A DNA stretch of 64,000 bases from Planctomycetaceae bacterium (GCA_020638995.1 JACKHM010000007.1:19738-83737); one strand, 5' to 3'. Shown: positions 1 to 9,267, numbered from the stretch's first letter. Notes: a model not told the origin generated them from the sequence alone. Numbers and translations are program-made.

Positions 1-1238
1 TGAAATGCATTCGCATCCGTGCGAGTCACGTACTCGGAGGTCACGACCCTGCCCTGAACCATCAGTTCGCCAATCTCGCCGCGAGACAATTCTTCGACCT
101 GACTCATGTCGGCGAGCGGTCCGTCGTCGATCTTTATCACTTTCCAACGGATGCCGGTGAACCGTGAGCCGACGCAAGTGCCCTTGCCACGCACACTCTG
201 TTCTGCCGTTTCGGTCAACACGACACTGGCGGCGATGGAAGCCACCGGTAGCGACTCGGTAGCACCATAAGGCGTGTGGACATCGCCCTCAGGGTGGATC
301 GCGTCTTTCATGCGCCGCAATACATGTGGGGGAACGGGAGCGCCCGCCGAAAGCACGCGACGAAGGGTGGACAATGTGACATCATTGTCTTCGCAGTAGC
401 GACCTACGGTGTTCCACAAGGCGGGCGAGCCAAAGGCCTGAGTCGCATTCCAATCGTGAATCGCCTCGACGATGTTGCGTGGATCGACGTCCGCGGGACG
501 CGTGAAGTCCATATCCGGAATGACGGTCGTCACGCCCATGGCGGCGTTGAACAAGGCAAACAACGGAAACCCCGGAACGTCAATCTCACCGGGTCGGATG
601 TCGTAATACTCTCGCAACTGTTCGACTTGCATGTTGAAGTTGCCGTGACGGTACAACACGCCCTTGGGTGGCCCCGTACTGCCGGTTGTAAAGATGATCG
701 CCGCTGGGTCCGATGCCGTGGTGCGACTCGGCTTAAAGTCTTCGGGCGGCATGGCCCGCAATCGATCGAGTGTCGGCCCACCCCAAAACCAACGGCGTCC
801 CACCGTGACGTTGTAACGAGCGTTTCGAAAACGGTGAGGCAATAGTTTGCGAATGGCTTGGGCAAGGGAAATGGCAACGAATCCCTCGGGTTCGGCTTCG
901 TCGAGGCATTTAACAAGATTCTTACGCCCCATCCCGGGATCAATCAGGATCGTGACGACTCCGGCCTTGAACATGGCAAATACCAACGCAATGAAATCGA
1001 TGCCTGGCCGCACCATCAACGCGATCCGCATCCCGGGGCGAATTCCGATCTCCTGCAATCCGGCCGCAATCGCATCGGTGTCGTGATCCAATTCGGCGAA
1101 CGAGAGATGGCGATAAACTCGCTTGCCGGTTGCATCACGCCCCAGCGGTTGCACCACGCCAACGGCATCCGGAATCTGTCGTGCGGTCGCGGAAAGGCGA
1201 AATCCGACGTTGACGAGCTCGTTGGTCACGGCAGGCAC
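1..1238 (-). CDS. oleC: OleC-like AMP-dependent ligase (3' end cut by window edge)
   Basis: Adenylate-forming enzyme of the ANL superfamily. The reverse strand is open from a GTG at 1238 to the left edge (about 412 residues, C-terminus missing). The P-loop TTGSTGPPKG is clear, followed by YRHGNF and, later, DMDFTRPADVDP and AFGSPALWN; this set is typical of OleC, the ATP-dependent beta-lactone synthetase of long-chain olefin synthesis, often annotated as a fatty acid CoA ligase. The GTG lies 1 base after the stop of the upstream ATP-grasp gene (TAA at 1240-1242) with an AAGGAAG-like ribosome site inside that gene, so the two are probably translationally coupled. OleA, B and D are not in the window. 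Membership of the superfamily is sure; the OleC assignment is from motif recall, and an acyl-CoA ligase is the alternative. Confidence 0.85.
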   Translation of the reverse strand, partial: MPAVTNELVNVGFRLSATARQIPDAVGVVQPLGRDATGKRVYRHLSFAELDHDTDAIAAGLQEIGIRPGMRIALMVRPGIDFIALVFAMFKAGVVTILIDPGMGRKNLVKCLDEAEPEGFVAISLAQAIRKLLPHRFRNARYNVTVGRRWFWGGPTLDRLRAMPPEDFKPSRTTASDPAAIIFTTGSTGPPKGVLYRHGNFNMQVEQLREYYDIRPGEIDVPGFPLFALFNAAMGVTTVIPDMDFTRPADVDPRNIVEAIHDWNATQAFGSPALWNTVGRYCEDNDVTLSTLRRVLSAGAPVPPHVLRRMKDAIHPEGDVHTPYGATESLPVASIAASVVLTETAEQSVRGKGTCVGSRFTGIRWKVIKIDDGPLADMSQVEELSRGEIGELMVQGRVVTSEYVTRTDANAF

Positions 1239-1239
1239 C

Positions 1240-2139
1240 TTAAGCTTCCTTTCGTCGCCGCGCCATATCGGCCACAGTATCGAGCAGCAATGCCGCAATA
1301 TCGGTTTGGATCGTTCTTGCCAAAGCCTTCCAACCTGGCACCGCATTGACTTCTAGAACAAATTCGCGACCGTCTCGCGCGGGCAAGATATCGATTCCTG
1401 CGATTTGCGCGCCGACCGCTTTGGCCGCCGAGCGTGCCAGATGGGCGTAGCGATCATCAACTTCGAACGGCTCGGTCGAAGCACCTCGCGCAACATTCGT
1501 TCGCCAATCCGCTACATTGACCCGCTTCATTCCGAACACTCGGCTGCCAAGCACGAACAACCGGATATCGTATCCGCAGTGTTCGACGAATTCTTGCACG
1601 TAGATCACGGCATTAAATTGTGCCAACATCGAAAACGCTCGCAAAGCAAGGTTTTCGTCGGTCAATCGAGTGATGCCGCGGCCCTCGCCACCGAACAGCG
1701 GCTTGATCACGACATCGCGGCCGAGTTCCGCAAACGCGAGCATCGCGTCGTCAATGGTTTGGCAGACGATTGTGCGTGGTGTAGCCAGCTCCGCATCAGC
1801 TAGTTTCATGGACGAAAGGTACTTGTCCACGGCTGCCTCAAGCGAACGGGGCGAGTTGACGACGGTCGTGCCTGCCGCTTCGAGTCGCCCCAGTGCATCC
1901 ATGCGAAAGACAACTTGTTCGAGCGACCCTGGTGGCATCGTACGGACTATAACGGCGTCAAAGTCGCTCAGGTCATTTCCTCCCGAGGCTAGCCGATGTC
2001 CGCTGGGACCGATCGTCGCCGACAGTTCGGAGAACGAACGCACTTCGACTTGATGTCGCGTCCCTCCGGCCCTTGCCAAATCGCGAAAGTACCAGCTATC
2101 AGAGGCCGCAAGGACTGCGAACTTCATGCTGCGGCTCAC
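1240..2139 (-). CDS. RimK-like ATP-grasp ligase, likely H4MPT glutamate ligase type
   Basis: 299-residue ATP-grasp protein. The central and C-terminal regions carry VVIKPLFGGEGRGI (ATP-binding loop), YVQEFVEHCGYDIR and the metal-binding FVLEVNAVPGW. The N-terminal part has VIVRTMPPGSLEQVVFRMDAL, a stretch I associate with the MptN-like subgroup that adds glutamate to tetrahydromethanopterin. Its start GTG (2137-2139) overlaps the stop TGA of mch by 4 bases (GTGA), and an in-frame ATG lies at 2127. Immediate coupling to mch supports a role in making or modifying the H4MPT cofactor. The exact amino-acid substrate is inference; a protein-modifying RimK-type ligase is the other option. Confidence 0.88.
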   Translation of the reverse strand: MSRSMKFAVLAASDSWYFRDLARAGGTRHQVEVRSFSELSATIGPSGHRLASGGNDLSDFDAVIVRTMPPGSLEQVVFRMDALGRLEAAGTTVVNSPRSLEAAVDKYLSSMKLADAELATPRTIVCQTIDDAMLAFAELGRDVVIKPLFGGEGRGITRLTDENLALRAFSMLAQFNAVIYVQEFVEHCGYDIRLFVLGSRVFGMKRVNVADWRTNVARGASTEPFEVDDRYAHLARSAAKAVGAQIAGIDILPARDGREFVLEVNAVPGWKALARTIQTDIAALLLDTVADMARRRKEA

Positions 2140-3080
2140 GACGTGAATGATTCGTGGATCACTTGCGGGTCAGTCTCGCCGAATCTGAACGCGGTGCCCG
2201 TGTCGAGATTGTTCAGAACGACTCGAGCCGGACTGAAGAGCATAGGGTCGATCTTGTAGAAGTCGCGTTCGTATCGATCGAAGATTGCGGCAAACGGCTG
2301 ACCGTGATCGGGCGAAGCGGAGCTCGGTATCTGCGGGCCAAATTCCCGCAAGCTGTCGTCGTCACCGGTCACCCACAACGTCACTTCGCCGCCGTACAGA
2401 ACGGCATCGTTCGTCCGTCCAATGCCCACGAGATCATCGGCCGCGATGGGCGGTAGCGGCGCGACGCCGAATCCGCTGCGCACTCGTTGGATGTCGAAAC
2501 CAACTTCATGAAGCTTATGTAATGCGGTTTCAATGGATCTTGCCACGACTTGGATCGATCCGGCAAGACTGGCCGTTGGAGCGACCATCAAGGTTAGATG
2601 TTCGGCAGCGATTCCGCATTCTTCGGCCACGTGGTGGCAGACATCTTCATGCGGCAGCTTGGCTGTTTCGAGAATGCCGATGACGGCGTTCGCCGCTTCC
2701 TTGAATCCGATCTTCTCGAACAACGTCTCACGACCACGAATCGCCCGCATCGGACCAGAGCCCATTGCAAAGAACTTTTCGCCGGCGATTTGCCAGCCAG
2801 CGTATTGTGACGCCATACATGCTGCGACCGGTTGATCGGTTCGCACTGCGACGGATGGGCCCGGCCACAGTTCGAGATTTCCCGGCGTAAGCTCCACGCG
2901 TCCGAGTCCCGCCATGCACACTTCGGCCAGACCGACACCGGCTTCTAACCCTCCGGGCACATGGACTCCACAATCAATGATTCGTGCGCCAGTTTCATCA
3001 CGGAGCACGGCGATCCGTAGTTGAGTCGCACGTTCGACGAGTTGCTCGCAGCGGGCCAGCGCTAGTTGGTTCAAATTCAT
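2136..3080 (-). CDS. mch: Methenyl-tetrahydromethanopterin cyclohydrolase
   Basis: 314 residues, the usual length for Mch. It interconverts 5,10-methenyl-H4MPT and N5-formyl-H4MPT in the cytosolic C1-transfer pathway of methanogens, methylotrophs and planctomycetes. Family signatures seen are MASQYAGWQI, FFAMGSGPMRA, a VAEECG block and the late IGRTNDAVLYGG segment. The ATG at 3080 begins MNLNQLALARCEQLV, as in other Mch proteins. It is the first gene of the minus-strand operon mch, ATP-grasp ligase, AMP ligase. A planctomycete using H4MPT is expected to use this route for formaldehyde oxidation; the other pathway genes (fae, mtdB, fhc) are not in this window. Confidence 0.95.
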   Translation of the reverse strand: MNLNQLALARCEQLVERATQLRIAVLRDETGARIIDCGVHVPGGLEAGVGLAEVCMAGLGRVELTPGNLELWPGPSVAVRTDQPVAACMASQYAGWQIAGEKFFAMGSGPMRAIRGRETLFEKIGFKEAANAVIGILETAKLPHEDVCHHVAEECGIAAEHLTLMVAPTASLAGSIQVVARSIETALHKLHEVGFDIQRVRSGFGVAPLPPIAADDLVGIGRTNDAVLYGGEVTLWVTGDDDSLREFGPQIPSSASPDHGQPFAAIFDRYERDFYKIDPMLFSPARVVLNNLDTGTAFRFGETDPQVIHESFTS

Positions 3081-3227
3081 GTCGCCATCTTCCGCGATTC
3101 GTTTCCCAATGACAAGGGATCCGGAAAGGGTTGAAGTTGGAAGCAGGAGGGATGAATCTAAAAGGGGTTTGTGTTACCCTCTTGCTCGTCCGCCACCATA
3201 CTGTTCTTCCTCCTGCATCTTTTATCC

Positions 3228-3887
3228 ATGCCAAGTCTAACCATTGAGAACTACGTAAAGACTGTGTATCAGACTTGCGTGCGGCAGGGGAATTCTCCGG
3301 CAGGGACGGGACAAATCGCGACGGCGCTTAGCGTTTCGCCGGGAACGGTGACTAGCATGCTCAAAACATTAAACGAAAGCGGTCTGGCGGAATACACACC
3401 CTACGAAGGCGTTCGGCTCACCGAGAGTGGGCGCAAACTTGCCCTCCGCGTTTTGCGGCGACATCGGCTAATCGAGCTCTTTTTGTCTCAGACGCTAGAA
3501 CTGTCCTGGGACGAAGTCCATGAAGAAGCAGAGAACATGGAACATGCGGTTAGCGATCATTTGATTGATCGCATTGAGAAGTTTCTAGGCTATCCGACGA
3601 CAGATCCCCACGGTGACCCGATTCCGCGAGCTGATGGTACGATCGACATTACCCAGAGCCGTAGCTTGGCCGAAGCTCCTGCCGGTGAGTCCTTTCAGTT
3701 GGTTCGCGTTTTGGATCAATCGCCGGTGTTTCTGCGTTACTTGAGTGAGAGCGGCCTGTCGCTGGGAGTTCGAGGCGAAGTTGCCGCTAATCGACGCGAG
3801 GCTGGTGTCGTTACCGTGACCATCGACGGCACAGATACTACGCTGGCACGCGACGTGGCCGAAAAGTTGTTGATCGGAACCTCATAA
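3228..3887 (+). CDS. DtxR/MntR-family metal-dependent repressor
   Basis: About 219 residues from ATG 3228 (MPSLTIENYVKTVYQ). The N-terminal winged helix-turn-helix contains QIATALSVSPGTVTSMLKTL; the following dimerisation and metal-binding part has RRHRLIELFL and WDEVHEEAENMEHAVSD, which supply the His and Glu ligands of the family. A C-terminal FeoA/SH3-like segment (RVLDQSPVFLRYLSESGL onward) is present, as in DtxR and IdeR and unlike short MntR. It should repress metal uptake or homeostasis genes when Fe2+ or Mn2+ is bound. It is divergent from mch, 147 bases away. An earlier in-frame start at 3171 would add a hydrophobic leader and looks wrong. Confidence 0.9.
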   Translation: MPSLTIENYVKTVYQTCVRQGNSPAGTGQIATALSVSPGTVTSMLKTLNESGLAEYTPYEGVRLTESGRKLALRVLRRHRLIELFLSQTLELSWDEVHEEAENMEHAVSDHLIDRIEKFLGYPTTDPHGDPIPRADGTIDITQSRSLAEAPAGESFQLVRVLDQSPVFLRYLSESGLSLGVRGEVAANRREAGVVTVTIDGTDTTLARDVAEKLLIGTS

Positions 3888-3907
3888 TTCGTCGTCCCGC
3901 GTATTCC

Positions 3908-4402
3908 TCAACGAAATGCCGGATCAAAGCCGAGCGACCGTCTCGTGACCGACAGTTGACCGCTGTGCAGACCCTCGTGCCAAACCGCCATTTCAAAAAC
4001 CGAACCAATATCCGCGAGAAAACTAGGCGTGCCTTCAGGCGTAGCCCTGGCGAAGTCTTCCTCGGTTAGCAAATCAAAGATGCCGAGCAGCACCGCACGG
4101 CGTTCTCGCATAAACGCGAGAACCTCTTCGACGGAAGGGTAGTCGTTCGGATCGCTCGTCGGATGCGATCCCACGCCAAACTTTTCGGCGAATCCTGCGC
4201 GCTTGACGGCTTGCTCAGGGGCGACAATTGAAATGAAGAAGTTGTCTGTATTGGCCATGTGGCCGACAAACCACAATGCGTGATTTGCGCCCTTGTGAAC
4301 CATCGCCGTCCATGCTTCTGGCGTTTTGAAATCTTCCAGGTAGCGTTCGCTGGTTTCGCGTGCGGTAACGAGTTGCCGACGTAGTCGTTCTTTGGGACTC
4401 AT
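3908..4402 (-). CDS. DinB-like domain protein
   Basis: 164 residues with a four-helix DinB/YfiT-type fold signature: GANHALWFVGHMANTDN near the N-terminus and AVWHEGLHSGQLSVTRRSLG near the C-terminus. The three conserved histidines (NHALW-GHM and WHEGLH) are positioned to bind a divalent metal. Members act as metal-dependent thiol transferases or are uncharacterised. It is convergent with the DtxR-type regulator (20 bases between stops). The family is confident; the substrate is unknown. Confidence 0.85.
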   Translation of the reverse strand: MSPKERLRRQLVTARETSERYLEDFKTPEAWTAMVHKGANHALWFVGHMANTDNFFISIVAPEQAVKRAGFAEKFGVGSHPTSDPNDYPSVEEVLAFMRERRAVLLGIFDLLTEEDFARATPEGTPSFLADIGSVFEMAVWHEGLHSGQLSVTRRSLGFDPAFR

Positions 4403-4546
4403 TCGTACAGACCGATCTGGCTAGGGGAGACGGACGTGGGCACCACGGAAACACTCGCTATCAAGATCATGATTTCCGAGCGTTGTTCCGACGTGTTCTC
4501 GTATTTTCTCTGACAACCTTCAAGTCAGCGATCAGCTTGTGAGCTG

Positions 4547-6223
4547 CTAGCCTAGCGTCGGATGCTCGCGATGGAACCCCGTCGCCTGCTGATAGGCATC
4601 CGCGACCGCCAATAGACTCGATTCGCCGAACAATCTGCCGGTAAACGTAATGGCGTTCGGTGTTCGAACACCATCCCCTTGTTCGAAGCCATTTGGCGAC
4701 ACGACCGTAGGATGTCCGGTCAGGTTCGTAATGGCCAAATCGTCACCGCCGACATAACAATCGATGCCGGACATCAATGTCTCCATCTCTTTCATCAACA
4801 TGGTTCGAAGTCGATTCGCACGCAAGTAGTCAACGGCCGATAGGAAAGCACCTTGACGAAATGAGTTCGGCCAAGTGTTCAGTCCTTCGGTCACATTGTT
4901 GCGATTCAATTCGTCGAACACGGTTGCGGCTTCCGTATTTAGCACTAACGTCATCGCCCAAACGGGAAGCGAGTCTGGCAATTGGATTGGACTCAGTTGA
5001 ACACCCAGTTTTTTTAGAATACGAAGCTCCTCACGATCCTCGATCACATCGCCCTCGGAACTCAAATACCCAACGCGCAGCGTCGACAATTCACGCTGCA
5101 ATGGCCAGATGAACGGTCGGTTGACCGCCGTCCCATCGCGACCGTCGTGCCCGTGAATGGCACCGAAGACGATGGCGCAATCTTCGAGCGAGCGACAAAT
5201 GGGTCCGATCTTGTCCATCGACCATGCCAATGTCATACACCCATATCGGCTGACTCGCCCGAAGGTCGGTCGCAGCCCACTCGTGCCGCAGCGGCGGCAA
5301 GGCGAGACGATGCTACCCAATGTTTCGCTGCCCAACGCGAAACCAACCAACCCAGCAGCGACGGCCGAAGCGGAGCCGGCTGATGAGCCGCTCGATCCCT
5401 CTTCGATGTTCCAAGGATTGCGCGTCATCCCTCCAAACCACTTGTCGCCCATTGCCAAAGCCCCCAGCGAGAGCTTTGCGGCGAGGACGGCACCTGCCTG
5501 ATCCAACCGCTCGGCGACGGTTGCCTTGACATCCAACCGCTGATCGCGAAATGGCGTCGCGCCCCAAGTCGTCTTGTATCCTGGGTAGGCGATCAAATCT
5601 TTTGCACCCCACGGAATACCATGCAATGGGCCGCGATAGTGGCCGCGTGATATCTCGTCGTCTGCCTGCTTGGCTTGGCTTAATGCCAAGTCATCCGTGA
5701 ACGTGACCACACACTTTAGCGTCTTGTCAAAGCGATGAAGCCGATCCAGGTAAAGCGTTGTCAACTCCGTCGACGAGACTTGTTTCGTGCGGATCAACCC
5801 GGCGAGTTCATTCACTGAGAGGAACGCAATCGCTTCATCTCCATCTGGCTTGTCGATAAGTCCCGGGTTCGCGTGGACGTCACTGCGGTCGAGTTCTTCG
5901 GCGTGATGCATCGTTGGAGCCGCGTTGAATAGCAGCGCAGGCGGCACGTCATAACCCACTGTGACGTTTCGCATTTCCGCCACTCGCCCTAAAGCAGATT
6001 GCACGCGGCGTGCAACTTGATCGCGGTCCACGTCGGCCAATTCGAGGCCCGCTACCCACTCGGCCTGCTGGATCATTTCCGGTGTGACCGTCAACGTCGC
6101 GGTCACTTGTTGTGCGAGAGCGCGGTGAAAGACGGCAGTTCCGATCCCGAGTCCGGTGATCGAAGCCAGCACGGCCCGACGATCGCACTTTACTTGGCCT
6201 CGATCTTCGGCGTCGATTGTCAT
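4547..6223 (-). CDS. Amidase-signature enzyme, probably Tat-exported
   Basis: 558 residues. The Ser-cisSer-Lys triad of the amidase signature family is visible: Lys208 in WGAKDL, cis-Ser281 in EEGSSGSSAGSASA and the nucleophile Ser304 in SETLGSIVSP. The N-terminus has DRRAVLAS followed by a hydrophobic stretch and ALAQQ, which reads as a twin-arginine signal with a cleavage site near residue 38, so the enzyme likely works outside the cytoplasm. It is longer than GatA by an N-terminal extension of about 130 residues. GatB and GatC are not adjacent and an export signal would not suit GatA, so it is a catabolic amidase with unknown substrate. Confidence 0.9.
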   Translation of the reverse strand: MTIDAEDRGQVKCDRRAVLASITGLGIGTAVFHRALAQQVTATLTVTPEMIQQAEWVAGLELADVDRDQVARRVQSALGRVAEMRNVTVGYDVPPALLFNAAPTMHHAEELDRSDVHANPGLIDKPDGDEAIAFLSVNELAGLIRTKQVSSTELTTLYLDRLHRFDKTLKCVVTFTDDLALSQAKQADDEISRGHYRGPLHGIPWGAKDLIAYPGYKTTWGATPFRDQRLDVKATVAERLDQAGAVLAAKLSLGALAMGDKWFGGMTRNPWNIEEGSSGSSAGSASAVAAGLVGFALGSETLGSIVSPCRRCGTSGLRPTFGRVSRYGCMTLAWSMDKIGPICRSLEDCAIVFGAIHGHDGRDGTAVNRPFIWPLQRELSTLRVGYLSSEGDVIEDREELRILKKLGVQLSPIQLPDSLPVWAMTLVLNTEAATVFDELNRNNVTEGLNTWPNSFRQGAFLSAVDYLRANRLRTMLMKEMETLMSGIDCYVGGDDLAITNLTGHPTVVSPNGFEQGDGVRTPNAITFTGRLFGESSLLAVADAYQQATGFHREHPTLG

Positions 6224-6230
6224 GTTTCAC

Positions 6231-6617
6231 TCAGGCATTCGATTCGGAATGCAATGCGACGCGATTTCCCTCGCTGTCTAGGATCAAAGCGCGAAATCCA
6301 TGTGGGCCGATGGAATGAATTTCCTGGACGATGCTGCCACCGTGTTCCTCAGCCTTCGACACCGCATCGTGAATTCGTCCGTTAACATTCAGGTAGAGCA
6401 AGATCCCGCCAGACGAACTGATTTCGTCCGGTTTTGGGACCAAGCAGCCACCGTTTCCATCTTCGTGATCCATCACGGAGAACTCAAATTCGTCGAAGTT
6501 TTCCTGAGTGACCCCGATCCCCAATACCTCGGCATAGAACTTGGTCGCTCTCGTCAGGTCGGCGACCGGTATGTCGAACCACACGGCTCGATTCTTTTTG
6601 TAATTGAATTCGCCCAC
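6231..6617 (-). CDS. VOC-family (glyoxalase/dioxygenase fold) protein
   Basis: 128 residues covering one vicinal-oxygen-chelate unit: AVWFDIPVADLTRATKFYAEVLG in the first beta-alpha-beta motif and GGILLYLNVNG plus FRALILDSEGNRVALHS in the second. This matches the small bleomycin-resistance/glyoxalase-like proteins annotated as putative enzymes related to lactoylglutathione lyase. It lies 8 bases downstream-to-start from the amidase gene and 2 bases from the methyltransferase gene on the same strand, so co-transcription is likely. Activity and substrate cannot be read from the sequence. Confidence 0.88.
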   Translation of the reverse strand: MGEFNYKKNRAVWFDIPVADLTRATKFYAEVLGIGVTQENFDEFEFSVMDHEDGNGGCLVPKPDEISSSGGILLYLNVNGRIHDAVSKAEEHGGSIVQEIHSIGPHGFRALILDSEGNRVALHSESNA

Positions 6618-6618
6618 G

Positions 6619-7734
6619 TCATGCTCCCTTTCGTCTTCCTCGCTTGGGACCTTTGGGTTTGAAACGCCTCATGCTGCGGTTCCTCAATGCGCAAACGCAA
6701 ATCTCCTGGCGGTTGAATGCCAGTTGGCGCGCCCGCACGTGTTTGTAGCCCCACGATCGCACTCGCTCAAGATAAGTGGGGATTTGCCTTGCGAGATCCC
6801 ACTCTGGCAGCTTCAACGTAAGCAACATTCCGCGGACATGAATGTCTTCGTGGGCGACGATGGCCTCGACAGAGTCGAGCGTATGATTGGGGGCGACATT
6901 TGCGTCCGCGAAAAGCCATCGAACACGAGAAAACTCGCTGCGTTTCACTTCAGCAGCTCGAGCGCGAATGTGTGCAAAGGCAGGGTTGGCAAGAATCAGT
7001 GCATCCATCTCAGCAGGATCGACGCCCAACACGTACATGCCGCGTTCCAACAACAGCTGCGCAGCTCCTCCCGGAGCACTGCCAATTTCCGCACATAGAT
7101 CACCCTTTGCCATCGGCAACTGTGACCAGCGAAGTGCTTCGGCCAATTTAAGATACGCCCGATTAATCATTTCCGTTCGTGGTTCGATTAGTGGGACTCC
7201 ACCGGGCCAGCGAGTCGGCAAAGTCGCTGCGCGATGCCAGCCGATCCACCATTCATTCGGCTCGACCAGCACACAATCAAGAATCGCTTCGCCAGAGCGA
7301 GCCGTGCGATTAATGGGAGTTGGACGGTCTTGGGCGCGAACGGGACGGGCATCTCGAATCAGAACTGCCACTTCATCCGCCAAAGGCGTTCGCCCTGGCT
7401 CGAAACCTTTCGAGCCAGGCACGGTTTCGTCGCGCTGCCAGACGTGAATGTGATCGACAGGCAACTCCTCTAGCAGTGGCCACACTCCGTCCGCGAGTCC
7501 ATTCGCCTGTTCGCCAGCTACCTTGCCGAGCGAGAATCCGTGCGTACGCGCGAATACCGAACGAATGTCGAAGTCGAGCGCAAGCTTCACCGATTCAGGA
7601 AGCTTCCAAGTTACGAAACCTGGTCGGGAGTACGACAGTCTCCAGTCGGGCCAGATTTCGGCGAACTCGATCTTGAGCGCGTTTTCGGCACCGTACTGAC
7701 AACTGGTGAACAGGTACTGCGATGGAGTGTTCAA
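6619..7734 (-). CDS. RlmM-like FtsJ-domain RNA 2'-O-methyltransferase
   Basis: 371 residues. The C-terminal half is a Rossmann methyltransferase with the SAM loop GDLCAEIGSAPGGAAQLLLERG and the segment YVLGVDPAEM, typical of RrmJ/FtsJ and RlmM enzymes. The N-terminal half (about 1-170) resembles the THUMP-like RNA-binding part of RlmM, which methylates 23S rRNA C2498. The extreme C-terminus is very basic (RRFKPKGPKRGRRKG), fitting RNA contact. It precedes the VOC gene on the same strand. The methyltransferase fold is sure; the RNA target is inferred. Confidence 0.82.
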   Translation of the reverse strand: MNTPSQYLFTSCQYGAENALKIEFAEIWPDWRLSYSRPGFVTWKLPESVKLALDFDIRSVFARTHGFSLGKVAGEQANGLADGVWPLLEELPVDHIHVWQRDETVPGSKGFEPGRTPLADEVAVLIRDARPVRAQDRPTPINRTARSGEAILDCVLVEPNEWWIGWHRAATLPTRWPGGVPLIEPRTEMINRAYLKLAEALRWSQLPMAKGDLCAEIGSAPGGAAQLLLERGMYVLGVDPAEMDALILANPAFAHIRARAAEVKRSEFSRVRWLFADANVAPNHTLDSVEAIVAHEDIHVRGMLLTLKLPEWDLARQIPTYLERVRSWGYKHVRARQLAFNRQEICVCALRNRSMRRFKPKGPKRGRRKGA

Positions 7735-7866
7735 ACAAACCTCTGACGGCGGATGAGCAGAAAGCCAACTTCTGGATTCTTCAGATCGCTTACAAGACTG
7801 GCAGCGTCGCTGGAAAAGCGATACATGGGGTGACGGTTTCAGAACGCCCGGACACCGCGATGTCGC

Positions 7867-8877
7867 TCACGACACGACCCCACAGGTCTCGGCAGCGACG
7901 AGCGAAGCCAGGATTTTGCGTTTCCCCGTAAACGACCTACGGGCGTGCATGACAATGTAGTTGTCGACCAACGCGACGTCGCCGTTTTGCCACGGAACGT
8001 CAAACGTCAGCTCCTCGGCAATCTCTGCGGCCAGGATAACCGCGTCGCGGTCCAACGGACTTCCGTCCCCATGCATGATCGCCTTGGAGGGATCATTGCG
8101 GGTATCTTTCCAGCCTTTGAAGGCTGCAATCAGCTGATTGAAAAATGTTTTTCGTCCGGGTGCGACTTCCCTGACGGCCTGTAACTGTGGGGTTGTCGCA
8201 CGAAGACATCCGTCGTCGAGCCATTCCCAAGTGTAGTTCAGCTCGCGCATGCGAGCTTCGGCATCCTCGCGGGTTTCGCGTCGGAACGTGCTCTGCCAGC
8301 TTCGCCCCATTCCGGACGCTGGATCGTCGACCGAAGGCATCACGTTCGTGTACCGAAGCCCCTTTTCCTCACACGCACGCAAGAAGTCTGGGCAGCGTTC
8401 CGCCAATTTTTCGTAGAGCACATCTGATCGACAAAGCGGTGTAGCACCGCCGGTCTCGGCGGCCTGCTCGCAGAAAAACAGTAGTTTGCTTGGATAGATC
8501 GGTGTCTGTGCCATTTCATGATGCAAGTAGATCGTCACGTCGGCCGGCGCTTCGTTCGCCGAGAAGACCCGTTCTGTGAAGTTGGTTCGCACAGCATTCG
8601 ACAGCGAGTCCTTGTACGCGAAATTTGGGTAATCAAATCCGCTGATAAAGGCATCGAAATCGTGGGGAGTTTTGAGCGGGAAACCGCGAAACAGAATTGC
8701 GCCATGTTGCGTGAGCTGTTCTTCGAGGGCTGTGCGCTGGCTGGCCACCCAAGCTGTCGTTGCGGCGAGCGTCGCGTCCGGCGATTGACAGGCCAGCACT
8801 AACGGGAACACCAGCCCGTCATAGTTTTGTTGATCGGGTACGGATACGGCAGCTACGCTCGGATGTTGTTCCGACAT
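7867..8877 (-). CDS. TauD/TfdA-family Fe(II)/2-oxoglutarate dioxygenase
   Basis: 336 residues of the TauD/SyrP-like group. The facial triad is visible: H119-x-E121 in YLHHEMAQTP and the distal His in VMHARRSFTG near residue 310, followed by the Arg expected to bind 2-oxoglutarate. The AILFRGFPL and GGATPLCRSDVLYEKL segments are family hallmarks. SyrP-like enzymes hydroxylate amino acids in natural-product pathways while TauD releases sulfite from taurine; the E in HxE (instead of D) favours the SyrP-like side. No biosynthetic partner lies directly beside it. Substrate unknown. Confidence 0.9.
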   Translation of the reverse strand: MSEQHPSVAAVSVPDQQNYDGLVFPLVLACQSPDATLAATTAWVASQRTALEEQLTQHGAILFRGFPLKTPHDFDAFISGFDYPNFAYKDSLSNAVRTNFTERVFSANEAPADVTIYLHHEMAQTPIYPSKLLFFCEQAAETGGATPLCRSDVLYEKLAERCPDFLRACEEKGLRYTNVMPSVDDPASGMGRSWQSTFRRETREDAEARMRELNYTWEWLDDGCLRATTPQLQAVREVAPGRKTFFNQLIAAFKGWKDTRNDPSKAIMHGDGSPLDRDAVILAAEIAEELTFDVPWQNGDVALVDNYIVMHARRSFTGKRKILASLVAAETCGVVS

Positions 8878-9024
8878 CTCGACCTCATTCCTTCAGTGAG
8901 TCATGTGTGAGGGGAAATACATTCTCCAGCCAAGCCTAAACAGGAGGTCTCCTTGCGGGAGCGAGGTAGGCTCACCACAATCAATGTCGCATCCGCCGTA
9001 GGTTAAGCCAAGTAGGTGTTCGCC

Positions 9025-9267
9025 ATGTCAGACACAGAATCCACGTCAGACACAGATTCGTTGCGGCTCCGCGTCGTGCAACTCGAAGAACTCTTTTCGC
9101 ACCAAGAGCATCTTGTCCACCAGTTGAACGAGGCGGTTGTGGATTTGCGGAGGGAACTGGCGGTGGTCGATGCGAAATGCCGAGAGCAAGAAGGCCGACT
9201 GCGTTCGCTCAGCGAAAGCCAAGAAGCGTTTAGAGATCCGCTCGACGAAAAGCCTCCACACTATTAA
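9025..9267 (+). CDS. slyX: SlyX-family small coiled-coil protein
   Basis: 80 residues from ATG 9025; a TAGGTG-like ribosome site ends 6-7 bases upstream, while the GTG at 9016 is less likely. The body is one coiled coil (LRLRVVQLEELFSHQEHLVHQLNEAV) and the protein ends in the SlyX hallmark KPPHY. The function of SlyX is unknown. It stands alone between the dioxygenase and the DUF1080 gene. Confidence 0.88.
   Translation: MSDTESTSDTDSLRLRVVQLEELFSHQEHLVHQLNEAVVDLRRELAVVDAKCREQEGRLRSLSESQEAFRDPLDEKPPHY

Noticed and set aside
276..1349. Several plus-strand frames opposite the AMP ligase and ATP-grasp genes
   Set aside because: The minus strand gives continuous protein with the ANL P-loop; the plus frames are composition artefacts.
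4547..6223. Amidase as GatA of the tRNA-dependent transamidation complex
   Set aside because: It has an export signal and a 130-residue N-terminal extension, and no gatB or gatC lies nearby.
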